Source: Dendrophyllia cribrosa
Taxonomy: Eukaryota > Cnidaria > Anthozoa > Scleractinia > Dendrophylliidae
Length of the DNA: 64,000 nt
Assembly (NCBI GenBank): GCA_024195265.1
Contig: JAJLRJ010000014.1
Coordinates: 14,696,459-14,760,458 of the forward strand
Direction of reading: 5' to 3'
In this document: piece after piece, positions 1-12,358 of the stretch
How the letters are laid out: each line of letters opens with the position of its first letter
How positions within the stretch are numbered: the first letter of the stretch is position 1
Translations under genes and position numbers: made by a program
The notes under the pieces: generated by a model
Databases searched by the model: none
The model's input: the letters and a program-made list of their open reading frames with translations, nothing else
What the model was told of the DNA's origin: nothing

Positions 1-26
1 ATAATGGTAATAGGACTGAATGGAAT

Positions 27-414
27 CCAATTCGGTCTGTAATCATACGAATGATTAACAAAATCGGACGACCGCGAAGCGGGAGTCCGATTTCTTTAAT
101 CACGAGTATGATTACAGACAGAATTGGACGACACGAAGTCCTTTTGCCAATTAATCATAACTATAACAAAATTTGAGGATAAAAAGGTTAAATGGTTACA
201 CGTTTTGGTGATTAAAAACATAACGATTGAGCGTGTTTTTGACCGAGATGCACGTACGGAAAAAGGATAGCGCGCGCAAATGACGCGTACTGTCCAATTA
301 TGTACATCGTACAAATACAAGCATGACACGTAAACTGTCCTGGCCTATTAATGCTCTAATCGGGCCTGCTGATAACCAATCACATTCGAGAATTTTGTTA
401 TAGTTTTGATTAAG
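27..414. repeat. Two adjacent fold-back repeats
   Basis: Bases 27-127 form an inverted repeat of about 40 bp per arm: the left arm starts CCAATTCGGTCTGTAATCAT and the right arm ends in its near-perfect complement. A second inverted pair lies at about 150-172 and 392-414 (TTAATCATAACTATAACAAA and its reverse complement). No protein is encoded. These look like non-autonomous, hairpin-forming DNA elements; the family is not identified. Confidence 0.6.
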
Positions 415-568
415 GGAAGTATTATATCACTGATACGGGCATGCAATATCAACCCTTAAATCATCAATTTCAAAATACCAATTCTCCTTAGGGCGAGTGA
501 GGGTGGACTGAGGCGGCAGAGCGGCGCCAGAGAAGCGGGGAGCGGAGCGGCGGGGGGGCGGTGAGTCT

Positions 569-697
569 TGTCCCTATACATTTATTATAGAAATGGTGGG
601 AAAAAGTTGTTAAAAAATCTAAAGAATTCACCTTGGGTGATCATGACCTCTTTGATTGGTTAAGCAATGATATTTCGAGAAAATTGATGCTGAGTAC
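569..697. mobile_element. Degenerate copy of the TTAA MITE seen at 54.6 and 61.9 kb
   Basis: The words GTCCCTATACATTT, GAATTCACCTTGGGTGATCATGA and TTGATGCTGA appear in the same order as in the better preserved copy at 61925-62134. The ends are eroded and no TTAA pair can be assigned. Confidence 0.55.
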
Positions 698-724
698 GTT
701 TGGGTATTGATCAAGTTTATAGCA

Positions 725-2332
725 TTTTCCCTGGTAAGGTACCTCAAACTTTCTGTTGAATCTGCGGATAAATTCCCAAAGTGCTACCATTCAAATGAAA
801 GCTCTTTAATGTCACTTTCTTATGGTTCGTTTTTTTTTTCTTCGCTATTTTAAGTGAAGTTTTTTGGAAATTTTGATTAATTTTGCCAAGACGAGAACAT
901 TTAACCTGAAAGTTCACCACTTCAAAAGTTCGCATTGTTTCGCCCACAAAATGCATAGCTGTTCTTCGTTAGTCAGACGAGCTAGTACAAGACGCATAGC
1001 CCTTGCCAAAAACATAATTTTCCTGAATCTCTCTTGACAGATTCTGCAGTCATAGTGGTTTTGAGAATTTGTAGCCTGTCCAAACAAACTATCGTTAATT
1101 TTGAACATGTTTTTTCGGTTAAAGCCAGCCACCCTAAGGATTCCCTAGAACGTTTACGATTCCGTTTGCGGCCGTTACATGTCTTTGGAGTGAACTGATA
1201 CCAGTTAAAACATACCAGGATCTGTTCGTTGTCATTACTGCTTAAAAACGCTGCTTAAACGATACTGTTGCTTCCAGTACATATAATCCAAACTGTTTTA
1301 ATCTCTTTAGGGATGAGCTAATCCGGGCGTTTTTCCGCGGGATTTTCATCGTGAAAAAAGCGATTGATGCACAAGTCTGTGGATGATTTAATTTGGCAAA
1401 AAAACCACAACTGGTAGGTATATATAAAGAGACTATGAACTAAGTCTCTTGCATATATTGATTACCACTCTCCCCCCCCACCCCCCCCCACCCCCCCCCC
1501 CCCCCCCCCCCCGCCTCCTAGCAGTTTTCTCATAATGTCACTTCTCTGTCAAGCAGAAGGGTAACACGATAAATTCAAGTAGGTAATGTTTTGTTGATGT
1601 AACTCAGCAATTTCAGAAGTAGTACTGATTTCTTGGTATTAATTTGAAACCCATTGGGTGTCCATCAGTTCGACTGCCTCGTAGATTTCTCTTCTGGGAC
1701 AAAGGCTGGACGACGACTTGGGGGAAGGCAGCTAATGAGGTGGAAGGACGTTGTATCTCGGGTTCCGGGGGAGGGAAGCAGGAGTCACCTTTAAAGAAGC
1801 AGCGTGTCTTTCCGAAGACAAACAGGGATGGTACTCTTATACGAAGGCGCTAGCTGGTTGAGTCACGATTTAAATTTTTAAGATGATGATCACTGATGAT
1901 AATTGGGCCGGGATTGACGTCTTCATACAGAACGCCGTGTAACTGAAGGCGCAATCATGGTTGTTGGCGATACAATTTCCCTATTTTATCTAAAGTATTA
2001 TCTTAATTTTGTACCATGACAAAGAGAACTTGATACATCATATCTTGGCTTCTTTAAATTTGTTTTGTTTAAATAAAAGTAACTACAAACCATGCGAGAC
2101 GCATGTGACAGAGTCACATGTCTTTTAATTTTTGTCAGTTTTAAAAGAACAGCACTGACTTGACAAAGCAGGTGTGTATACCATTTAGATCTATCGCTTA
2201 CTTTATTACTAGGGATAATCGGCTAAACGTTGTAAATAAAGCGGCACATGCTTGTAGATTAAACCCAAGGTGTGTGTTGGTGTTAGGTTAGTTTGCATGC
2301 TGGGTTGTGTAAAGTAACGAAGCTGGTTAGAT
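725..2332. other. Gene-free stretch with a poly-C tract
   Basis: No convincing coding sequence. Near 775-820 there is a decayed, reverse-oriented piece of the 106-bp repeat (CCATTCAAATGAAAGCTC). Bases 1471-1513 are an almost pure C tract broken by a few A and G. The 69-codon open frame at 1644-1853 has no recognisable domain and is not called. Confidence 0.5.
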
Positions 2333-2622
2333 AATAGAGCAGTTTTCAATTGACTGTCGAAAGTAATTACACAATTGCTTTGGTTTTGCATTGCTACGCT
2401 TTGTGATTGGCTAAAAAATCTCGCGCCACTTTCTCGACCAATCAGAAGTAAAACCAAAACCAATCGTGACTTGCTCGCACGCGTTTTCCCGCGCTTGGCG
2501 CCGGCGACATGTAATTGCTTCGAGCTCTGATTGGTTCATTGGATTGTTTACGACTGCTGTGATTGGTCAGAGTAATTACTTTGGTTTTGGTTTTACGACA
2601 CTCAATTGAAAACTGCTCTAAA
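2333..2622. mobile_element. Inverted-repeat MITE, ~290 bp
   Basis: The left end reads AGAGCAGTTTTCAATTGA and the right end is its reverse complement TCAATTGAAAACTGCTCT. The interior carries several ATTGG/CCAAT words and GC-rich segments but no open frame worth calling. It is a non-autonomous terminal-inverted-repeat element; the superfamily is not clear from the termini. Confidence 0.7.
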
Positions 2623-2681
2623 CAGAGTGTGCCTAATTTCAAAATATAACAGCACCACCATACAAAAACAAGTCAACAGCT

Positions 2682-3730
2682 TTAAACCCTTCAATTCAGT
2701 AGTGGCCAAAATCAAAATTCAAGAAAAATTCCAAATTTTATTTTATTTTTAAAATACTGAAAACAAAGAGTACCTTAGAAAAGAACTACTGAAGAGCCGT
2801 TCATTTGAATGGTCACACTTCAGGATTTCATCCACAGATTCAAAAGTTAAAACCACCTTGTACAGCATAATAAACAGTATCTAATGAAAGTACTGCTCAG
2901 TAGCTTTCATTTGAATGGTCACACTTCAGGATTTCATCCACGGATTCAAAGGTTAGAACCACCTTGTACAGCATAATAAACAGTACCACATGAAAGTACT
3001 GCTCAGTAGCTTTCATTTTAATGGTCACACTTCAGGATTTCATCCACAGATTCAAAAGTTAGAACCACCTTGTACAGCATAATAAATAGTAACACAGGAA
3101 AGTACTGCTCAGTAGCTTTCATTTGAATGGTCACACTTCAGGATTTCATCCACAGATTTAAAAGTTAGAACCACCTTGTACAGCATAATAAATAGTAACA
3201 CAGGAAAGTACTGCTCAGTAGCTTTCATTTGAGTGATCACACTGTATGACTTCATTCACGGAATCAAATGTATGACTGACCACCTTGTATAGCACGATAA
3301 ATAACGCGACTGAACGAAAGTACTGCTCAAGAGCTCTCATTTGAATTTCATACTTCAAGATTTTATCCACAGACTCAAAAGTTATATTAGGGACACTTTG
3401 AACGGCATAATAAACAGCACCACAAGAAAGTACTGCTCAATAGCTTTCATTTGAATGGTCACACTTTAGGGTTTCATCCACAAACTCAGAAGTTAGAACT
3501 ACCTTGTACAGCATAATAAACAGCCACGGGAAAGTACTTCTCGATAGCTTTCATTTGAATGGTCACACTTAGAAGGATTTCATCCACAAACTCAAAAGTT
3601 AGAACCACCTTGTACAGCATAATAAACAGCACGACAGGAAAGTACTGCTCAGTAGCTTTCATTTGAATGGTCACATTGTAGGATTTTATCCACATACGTC
3701 TCAGTTAACACTGCCTTATACGACTCAAAG
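2682..3730. mobile_element. TTAA-ended element with expanded 106-bp tandem array (array 1)
   Basis: The left end reads TTAAACCCTTCAATTC, close to the ends of other family members. Inside are about eight head-to-tail copies of a unit typified by GCTTTCATTTGAATGGTCAC ... GGATTTCATCCACAGA ... CACCTTGTACAGCATAATAA. Two successive landmarks (2823 and 2929) give a period of 106 bp. The right terminus is not recognisable. Short open frames here arise from the repeat and are not genes. Confidence 0.75.
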
Positions 3731-4110
3731 TCTGCTTGCCCCCAGACCTGCATCTTCGAGGAAGAAAAGGGCTGTTATTAAATGATGGATATATGATGCG
3801 AGGAGTGATTAGCCGGGCTAGCCATGATGTATCAATAATTATGTTTGCTGTGATTGGGCTAGCCATGTTGGATAAGGCTATATAACATAGTTATAACAAC
3901 GCGTTACAGTTCAACCTTAAAGAATCACATACATCTCGCTATTATTTTTTCATATCTAAATGCAAGGATTCAAGTAAAATTCGAAAAGCTCAAAAGCACT
4001 CATATAAGCTATCAAATATTTTGCTGGCTGAAAAACTCTCCAGTTCAGTGTCAATCTTGTCCTAATCTCTCTCTTGAGTTTGAAATAAACAAGCGTGATT
4101 TTTTTTCTAT

Positions 4111-4436
4111 TTAATAACCCTTTGACCTTGAATTATATAAAGTGGGACTAACTTTTGACTCTGTATATGAAATCCTAAAGTGTGATCATTCAACAAATGA
4201 AAGCTATTGAGCAGTACTTTCCTGTGGTACTGTTTATTATGCTGTACAAGATGGTTTTAAATTTTGAGTTTGTGCATGAAAGGCCTACGGCCATGTGAGC
4301 ATTCAAATGAAATTTCTTTAGCAGTACTTTCCTGTAATACTGTTTGTCTTTCAGTATGCCACAAAATGATCTTTTTCTTCATGAATTTGGATTGATTTTG
4401 CCCGCTCTCGGTAGTAAAAGGGTTAAATGTCTACCA
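4111..4436. mobile_element. Short 106-bp-repeat element, opposite orientation
   Basis: Bounded by TTAA at both ends: TTAATAACCCTTTGACC on the left and AAAGGGTTAA on the right. It carries about two monomers of the 106-bp repeat, inverted relative to arrays 1-3 (AAATGAAAGCTATTGAGCAG, TACTGTTTATTATGCTGTAC). It shows the family in nearly minimal form. Confidence 0.7.
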
Positions 4437-5419
4437 AGCCTTAAATCTTAAAACCGTCCTCTTGTACAACGCGATAACTCTTTTAGAAAACACTACACTT
4501 GATATGTTACAACTTTTCTTTGATGACGCCTAGAACATTCCTGGAAGGGGTTCCAGAACTCAAATGAATCGTTTGCGTAACACAAAAGGAAGCTTACGTT
4601 TGTTTCGAAACTTGCGTAATTTGGTTTAACATTAGTTCCGCTCTGAAGAAGAACAATGACAGTCCCGCTGTTTTGAGCTTTAGATTTTCACGGTGCGAAA
4701 CCATGTAATGCAGTTCAGATAATTACTTTCAAATTGTTTTCACAAAATAGCACGGTTTTGACCTTGTTCTCTTGAAAATTAAACTCCACGCCAGCTCCCA
4801 ACTGACATCACATGACAACTGATTGTGGAAGGTGCAAGTTTCTTTGTCCGCATGTGCGCACGCCCTTTTAAGTGTTAAACTCGAGATTACATCTTTTGTT
4901 TAACCCTTGGATTTTAGAACGAAAATGATAAGATAGAAACCTTGCTCCTGCTGGGAAAAGCTCTCAAAATAGGTACTTACCCCGTGCGAAAGGGCGTTTC
5001 TTACAAGGGCCCATCTGCCACAGCATGCCGATGATAGAGTGTTAAATGAAACACATGGTTTCCAACGAGGTTCAAGCCCCAAGCATTAGGTTCAGTGTTA
5101 TAAAACATAATTTTAAGATCAAAGGAGTAAATTTGGATATCCATGAATTCCGCCCATCCATGGTTCTACTTGCGTATGGTGTTGACGGTGTTCCCCCCTA
5201 ATGGTTAATGAAATCAATTGAAATCTTCATTGGAGACATAACGAGAACATATCTTGTAGCTGCCACAAAAGCTTTGGTTTGGATTAATCTTTGGTCTTTG
5301 TAATACATCTTGCGTTCGGACTAAGCCAGAATAAGCTGACTTCAATGCAGAGAGTCTTTATTAAATGCTTTATGATCAAGACCTCAAATTAAGACCATGA
5401 TCGCAGTACTTGGATGAGT

Positions 5420-6259
5420 TTAACCCAGCCTTTAACTCACACGAGTGCCCAGTCAAAATTTAAAAATTTCATTTTGTAAAATACTGAAAAACAAAGAGTA
5501 CCACGCGAAAGTGCTGCCGAAGAAGTTTCATTTGAATGGCCACAACATAGGATTTCGTCAACAGACTCAAAAGTTAGAACCACCTTGTACAGCATAATAA
5601 ACAGTACCACAGGAAAGTACTGCTCAGTAGCTTCCATTTGAATGGTCACATGGTAGGATTTCATCCACAGACTCAAAAGTTAGAGCCACCTTGTACAGCA
5701 TAATAAACAGTACCACAGGAAAGTGCTGCCGAAGAAGTTTCATTTGAATGGCCACAACATAGGATTTCGTCAACAGACTCAAAAGTTAGAACCACCTTGT
5801 ACAGCATAATAAACAGTACCACAGGAAAGTACTGCTCAGTAGCTTTCATTGGTCACACTTTAGGATTTCATCCACAGACTCAAAAGTTAGAACCACCTTG
5901 TACAACATAATAAACAGTACCACAAGAAAATACTGCTCAGTAGCTTCCATTTGAATAGTCACATGGTAGGATTTCATCCACAGACTCAAAAGTTAGAACC
6001 ACCTTGTACAACATAATAAACAGTACCACAAGAAAATACTGCTCAGTAGCTTCCATTTGAATAGTCACATGGTAGGATTTCATCCACAGACTCAAAAGTT
6101 AGAATCACCTTGTACAGCATAATAAACAGTACCACAGGAAAGTGCTGCCGAAGAAGTTTCATTTGAATGGCCACAACATAGGATTTAGTCAACAGACTCA
6201 AGTTAGAACTACCTTACATATCTTCATATTATAATTGACTCTGGGAGTGAAAGGGTTAA
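5420..6259. mobile_element. Complete TTAA element with 106-bp tandem array (array 2)
   Basis: This is the clearest full-length member. The left end TTAACCCAGCCTTTAACTCA and right end TGGGAGTGAAAGGGTTAA are imperfect inverted repeats ending in TTAA. About 100 bp of unique left arm (TTTCATTTTGTAAAATACTG) is followed by six to seven 106-bp monomers, alternating between a GTGCTGCCGAAGAAGTTTC type and a GTACTGCTCAGTAGCTTCC type. It has no transposase. The TTAA target and CCC/GGG-like ends resemble piggyBac-superfamily non-autonomous elements (inference). Confidence 0.8.
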
Positions 6260-8149
6260 GCAAACTGAAAAGGCATTATCCAGACTAATCGTTTGAAATT
6301 CGGATAAGAAAAACCTTAAATAGTTATTCACTTTTTATATTTGATGGCTATTACACAACTTGCGTTTTACGGTAGAAATGCCCACTGTTCATGGCGAGAA
6401 TTTGCGACTCTTTTGTGCTTTGAGGATGTAGGCCGGAACATATCCTATTTTGTATGTAGCAAAAATCAGTTAAATTTTCTATATGTTAACATTTAGCGAG
6501 TATTTCTAAGACAAATTTTACCAGCGATAAAAAAAAAATTTGGAAAACACTGTGGTTAACCTTGTTTACTATTATGGTTAGAAATGTGGTTTTCTCTATG
6601 ACCACAAAAAAGAAAGCTGTTAATTTGTTTAACAATGTGCTTTTGCTTGTTAAAGAGCAGTGTCCCGCCTGATAATATCATGTTTTCATGATTGTGACCA
6701 GGCGCTTGCCTTAAGCTTTATTATCTTGAAATAACAAGAAAAAAAACGCCCTGAAAAGTGATGACAGCAAAGAAATATTAACGAAAGAGACAAAAAATAA
6801 TGGCTGAAAATTTTAAAATTCCATAAGAATGGCAATTTCGATTTCTTGACCGCCTGTCACGAAATCAAATTTGATGAACTGTAATCCATTTCCATCCTTG
6901 TAATCCTGCATTTTATATCCAAACTACTGCTTCTGTTTTGCTCTATAGAATCTTTTTATCCAATTAAGTTGTATATTTGGTGGCATTTGGCGATATGACA
7001 TGGAAATGAGGTAAGCGAAATTTCGTTCTTCAGTTCCGGCGAGACAATTTCCTTTAATATTACTGTTCGCCATTACTTTAGTGATGAACACGATTTATAC
7101 TGTTAGTCAAACTGTTACCAAATTGTTTCAAGTAAATCGGTCTGCAGTCGAACCTGTCGGGTCATGGAGACGTGGCCGCGTGTGAATTTGACGAAAATAA
7201 ATTCAACAAATTTGGTATTACTAGCGAATAAGTGGTCGCTTACGAGAAGTCATCTTCGGGTTTAGTTTCGTAGTAAGACGTTACCCTACTATCACAGTGT
7301 TACCCAGTCTCTCAAAATCTTTCTCATTTGTCGAAGGTGCGCTACTCGAGAAAATGAGCAGATATTCATGATTTCAAGTCAAAAAATTATCATCGGAAAG
7401 ATGCATAAAAGTTTGGATTGTTAGAATCTTGCACGTGCCAAAAAGATCTTTAGCTGCATTGACATACAACATCCAAAGTTATGTCAAAAAGTCAGTTATT
7501 CCTTTACACTTTTCCCACGACAGTTAGCTTGCTAAGAGTGCAAAAATACAAATTTATTTATCTGAAAGTCCCACTTGAGAAGGCAAGCCGAAGAACAACT
7601 GGAATAGCCGATAACATGGAAATATAGTTTTCCTTTCAGTTATCACTTGCCACACACCAAAATTGCTTTAACAACATGAAAAACAGTTTCGTCAGCTACA
7701 AGACAAAACGGTCATTAACTAACCGATAGTCAACGGTCGCCGAAAATGTCCTTTATATAAAAGTGCTCAAGATTTACTCGTAGTTCAGAACCAGACAGTC
7801 ACTAATGAAAGAACACTTCACTTCAGTTTCCAAAGATTTTATTTCACAGTGTTTAATTTGTCAGTTTGTGAATCAACTCACCGGACCTTATTGAACAATT
7901 CAGTGAGCCGCCTAAATGACAAACAACTCATTCACTTTCTAGTCCATCCAGTAGCATTCTATTCAGTGCTTTCAAGCGGATTGATGCCAAAAAAATGCTC
8001 TTTATTAGCTGTACTAGTATTGAATTCCACGTGGTTTCCGCGCTAAGAGATTATATATACCGCGCGAATTAACACATGACACGTTATACCGCGAGTCAAC
8101 TCCTTTGCTTTCTAGAGCACACAGGTAAAAATGGAAGTTTGAATAGTTA
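6260..8149. other. Gene-free stretch
   Basis: AT-rich sequence with no supportable coding region. At 6650-6720 there is a relic of the TTAA MITE family seen at 11354 and 62131 (GTGTCCCGCCTGATAATATC, ATGTTTTCATGATTGTGACC). The open frame at 7849-8046 has no recognisable domain. Confidence 0.5.
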
Positions 8150-9416
8150 CGCTTTTGGATTTCATCGCTGGCTAAGTACAACATAACAGTACCAAAGGAA
8201 AGCATTACTCGGTAACTTTTATTGAATGGTCATCAAGTGAAAGTCACTGCCTTGTATAGCACAATAAACAGTACGACAGCAAAGTACTGCTCAGTAGTTT
8301 TCATTAAATGTTCACGCGGTATCATTTCATCTACACACTTAAAAGTAAGAACCACGTCCCCAAGCATAATAAACAATGCCACAGAAAAGTACTAGGCTCA
8401 ATAGCTTTCAAATGAATTGTCACAATTTAGGATTTCATCCACAGACTCAAAAGTCACAGCCACCTTGTACAGCATAATAAACAGTACCACATGAAAGTAA
8501 TGCTAAATAACTTGCATTTCTTTCAATGGTCACAATTTAGGATTTCATCCACAGACTCAAAAGTCAGAGCCACCTTGTGCAGCATAATAAACAGTACCAC
8601 AGGAAAGTTATGTTCAATAGCTTGCATTTCAATGGTTACATTTTAAAATTTCATCCACAGACTCAAAAGTTAGAACCACCTTGCACAGCATAATAAACGG
8701 TACCACATGAAAGTAATGCTCAATAGCTTGCATTTCTTTCAATGGTCACAATTTAGGATTTCATCCACAGACTCAAAAGTCAGAGCCACCTTGTACAGCA
8801 TAATAAACAGTACCACATGAAAGTAATGCTAAATAACTTGCATTTCTTTCAATGGTCACAATTTAGGATTTCATCCACAGACTCAAAAGTCAGAGCCACC
8901 TTGTGCAGCATAATAAACAGTACCACAGGAAAGTTATGTTCAATAGCTTGCATTTCAATGGTTACATTTTAAAATTTCATCCACAGACTCAAAAGTTAGA
9001 ACCACCTTGCACAGCATAATAAACGGTACCACATGAAAGTAATGCTCAATAGCTTGCATTTCTTTCAATGGTCACAATTTAGGATTTCATCCACAGACTC
9101 AAAAGTCAGAGCCACCTTGTACAGAATAATAAACAGTACCACATGAAAGTAATGCTCAATAACTTGCATTTCTTTCAATGGTCACAATTTAGGATTTCAT
9201 CCACAGACTCAAAAGTCAGAGCCACCTTGTGCAGCATAATAAACAGTACCACAGGAAAGTTATGTTCAATAGCTTGCATTTCAATGGTCACAATTTAGGA
9301 TTTCATCCACAGACTCAAAAGTTAGAACCACCTTGTACAGCATAATAAACAGTACCACAGGAAAGTACTGCTCAGTAGCTTTCATTTGAATGGTCACAAT
9401 TTAGGATTCGTTCACT
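8150..9416. repeat. 106-bp tandem array with higher-order structure (array 3)
   Basis: About twelve monomers of the 106-bp family. Monomer variants recur in a fixed order: a type with a CTTGCATTTCTTTCAATGG junction, a type with GTTATGTTCAATAGC, and a type with TTTTAAAATTTCATCC. The last recurs at 8641 and 8967, a spacing of 326 bp, so three monomers have been amplified together. The flanks are too decayed to assign TTAA ends. Confidence 0.75.
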
Positions 9417-9419
9417 CAT

Positions 9420-11350
9420 AGAGTCCGACAGATTACACAAAATGAGGGGAGTTTGTATTGCTTTACCAGTCCGACATAAACAAATATTTACGTACGGTTG
9501 TATTACATAAGAATCTCACTTCTATTAAAAATGTTTTTCCACATCATCTTTAGATAAATTGTACGTTCCAACAAAAGGTTTGACGTGTTTTGGTTTGCGG
9601 AAAATAGAAAAATCGAGACACGGAGAAACGCTTTCACGAGCGAATTCCGATCGATTTGTATGAACGTTTCGATTTTGTGAAAAAAAGAACAAAAAACAAA
9701 ACAAAACAAACTGTTAGATGTGGTAGATGTACTAGATGAGGTTCTATAAATGTTTTATATCAGCATACGTCGACTTGTTACACAAATTATAACTACGGTA
9801 TCTTTTTGCTAAACTCAAACACGTTTACTTATAATTATTTGCACGATGTCGTTTTAACCTTGCGCTTAACACAAAGCTGCATCAGAAATATCATGCAACC
9901 AAACTCGCAGTCCAGTGCAGGAAAAGCGGCTTGTTTAGTGCATTGTACTTGCTTGATTTTTAACCACAACGAGAGGGAGCAAATGTTACATAGTGATCAA
10001 GGGCTTAAAAGTAGAATTATCTGTAAACCTGTTACCGTCAGGGTTTAATTATATTAGCTTTACAATCATTGTTCACTTGTTGTTTTTCAGTATAGGCTGC
10101 GTACAAAAGGCAATTACTGACCTTAAACGTGTCGCGTAAATGTTGCCAAATCGAACCTGCTCATATCAATCTTCATTTATAACTCGTTTGTCTCCTTTTC
10201 ATCGTTCATTTCGAAAACGTGAACTCAACCTCGAGCTGAAACGTTCATCGTTTTGTAACTAAGCCTGCTGTGCATGTCCTTTAGTTCACAACATCCGTTC
10301 TCTTGATTAAATTCCCAAGGTCTTTAATACTAAATCCTGTTGACTTTATTCTTGTTTTTATTTCGCTTCAGTTGCTTCGAAACGCTAATCAACAAAGCAT
10401 TTAAATTAATATCTTCTGCATGTGCCTTTATTTTCTCAGTTTAAGCGTACTGAAATCGAGGACAAAAACTCGCGTGTCCAGCTCCCGAGGTAGTGAAGTG
10501 GAATTTAAAGCAAGACAAGTGTAAAAAAATCTCCTGCCAAAGACTGATTTCCTGAAAGAGAACTCAAAAGCCGATGCAACTTCACAACACAACAAGTTTC
10601 AAAACAAAGGTAATTAGGCGTAACTTTGCAGCTGTGCTCAAATTTAAATCCATAACTTTTGGCCATTATCTTTAAAAATAACTGTGTCAGACAATAGATC
10701 GTAATCTTGGGTGTTCTGACGCATTGAGCTGGCCTTCAGGGCAGCTTGCCAATTTCGTTAAGGTGGCTCCGTTGTAATTTTGAGCGCATTCGTGTATGAC
10801 AAACTTTGGCACAACATTTTTGGCTTTGGCGCGATACTATAAAACTTTAGGACAACTTACATCGATCATCCAGCAATAACATGGTTAATTCGATTTATCT
10901 GGGGAAAACTGAATAATTTTAGTAATATTAGATCCCTCTTTTTGAAGAAAACCGCACCCAGAGAAATATTTTGCTGTTATATTATATTTTTGAAACAATT
11001 CATGCCCTAAGCAAGTTTCAGCAAAATCGATGCGCAGAAGTATAAGGCCATCTAAATTCAGCCCTGAATTCCTATTGAGATTTTTTATACCCAATGCATA
11101 TGCTCTTAAACAAAACAAGCTATGAAACAGAATTTCTTGTGGAATCTTACCCATTGATTTCTAAATCTGAGTGTCAAGCCAATTGCCAATCGTGCGAATC
11201 TCTAGTTGACCTAGTTTTGTAAACATTACAAAAGGTTTGAAAACCTGCCCAAATCTCCAAAGTTGCGTTTTCCAACTGATTTTTCGAAAATTATCCCGCA
11301 GTTTTAATTTGTGTCAAACGCCTTCCAGGAATTATGACTTCTCGCAGCTG
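9420..11350. other. Gene-free stretch
   Basis: AT-rich, with no clear repeat array. Open frames at 9806-10048 (+) and 10885-11154 (-) show no domain, splice context or codon pattern that would support a gene. Confidence 0.45.
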
Positions 11351-11353
11351 CTT

Positions 11354-11767
11354 TAAAGAGAAAGCGTTCCGGATGATATATCGTGTTTTCATGATTATGG
11401 CCAGGTTGCTTTACAAGGACACTGTCACCTATTTTTAGTATCACTTTGAAAAGCCAAAAAACATATTTGTTTCAATGGAAACCTTAAAATAATGGTCCAG
11501 TTTTGTTAACAAATACTCTACCAGTGCACAGAAACTATTATTCGTTATTTTTGGCTGCGGATGGCCAGGATGGAAATGGGTCCTCCCAAGAGTCGTGGAA
11601 AAATCGCAGAAAAACTTATTATGGTTTGTTCTTCCTTGAAGAAATCACTTGATATTATCTTCTTGGTGTTCTGAAAGCAATTTTATGTTTGAGCAAAGGT
11701 ACTTTGTCATATATTTAGTGTATTTTGACCAAAACACGGCAAAATCTGCGAGACAATGCCCCTTTAA
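11354..11767. mobile_element. TTAA MITE (GACACTGTC-type family)
   Basis: Begins TTAAAGAGAAAGCGTTCCGG and ends GACAATGCCCCTTTAA. The interior words CGTGTTTTCATGATTATGGC and GGACACTGTCACC match the cleaner copy at 62131-62277. The right-hand TTAA at 11764-11767 is also the left end of the next element. Confidence 0.55.
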
Positions 11768-12358
11768 ACCTTTCACTCCCAGAGTCAATTATGGAGACAT
11801 GTCATAGCCCGTTTCGCAGATACGGCAGCCATATTGATTTTGCCCCCAGGGCATCCCATAATGACAATGAAAACAAAGGAATATAATAATTTAGTATATA
11901 CTGAAACAGTGGATAGCATTGTTGTCGCGCTCTGATTGGCTACTGAAACTCGGAATAGCAAGTGCTATTCACCTCCCAGCAATTTGCGCGCGAAAATTGT
12001 AATCGTTGACAGGAATAAATGAGTTAAAAAGCATCATTTTCGTTATATTATCTCACTGTTTCAATATATACTAAAACAACTATTCACCTCCACTTCGGTG
12101 AATAGTTGTTAATTAAATGGTCATTATGGGATGCCCTGGGGGCAAAATCAATATCAGTGGCTGCCGTATCGGCGAAACGGGCTATGTAGTTCTAACTTCG
12201 TCTGTCAACGAAATCCTATGATGTGACCATTCAAATGAAACCTCTTCAGCAGTACTTTCGCATGGTACCATTTGTTTTTCAATATTTTACAAAATAAAAT
12301 TTGGGATTTTATATGAATTTTCATCTTTGGTACTCTTGGAAGTCATGTAAAGGGTTAA
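11764..12358. mobile_element. 106-repeat TTAA element interrupted by a nested element
   Basis: Left end TTAAACCTTTCACTCCCAGA and right end GTAAAGGGTTAA. About one 106-bp monomer remains (12205-12260: CCATTCAAATGAAACCTCTT, CAGTACTTTCGCATGG). The body is split by the inverted-repeat element at 11804-12185. Confidence 0.65.
11804..12185. mobile_element. Nested inverted-repeat element, ~380 bp
   Basis: The left arm starts ATAGCCCGTTTCGC and continues through GGGCATCCCATAATGAC. The right arm is its reverse complement (GTCATTATGGGATGCCC ... GCGAAACGGGCTAT), about 65 bp per arm with small differences. The centre holds a smaller palindrome (AACTATTCACCTCCACTTCG with GGTGAATAGTTGTT). No coding potential. 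Confidence 0.7.

Noticed and set aside
1471..1513. C-rich tract as an i-motif or regulatory element
   Set aside because: Homopolymer runs like this and those at 15147, 46158 and 46444 are often assembly artefacts. No context supports a function.
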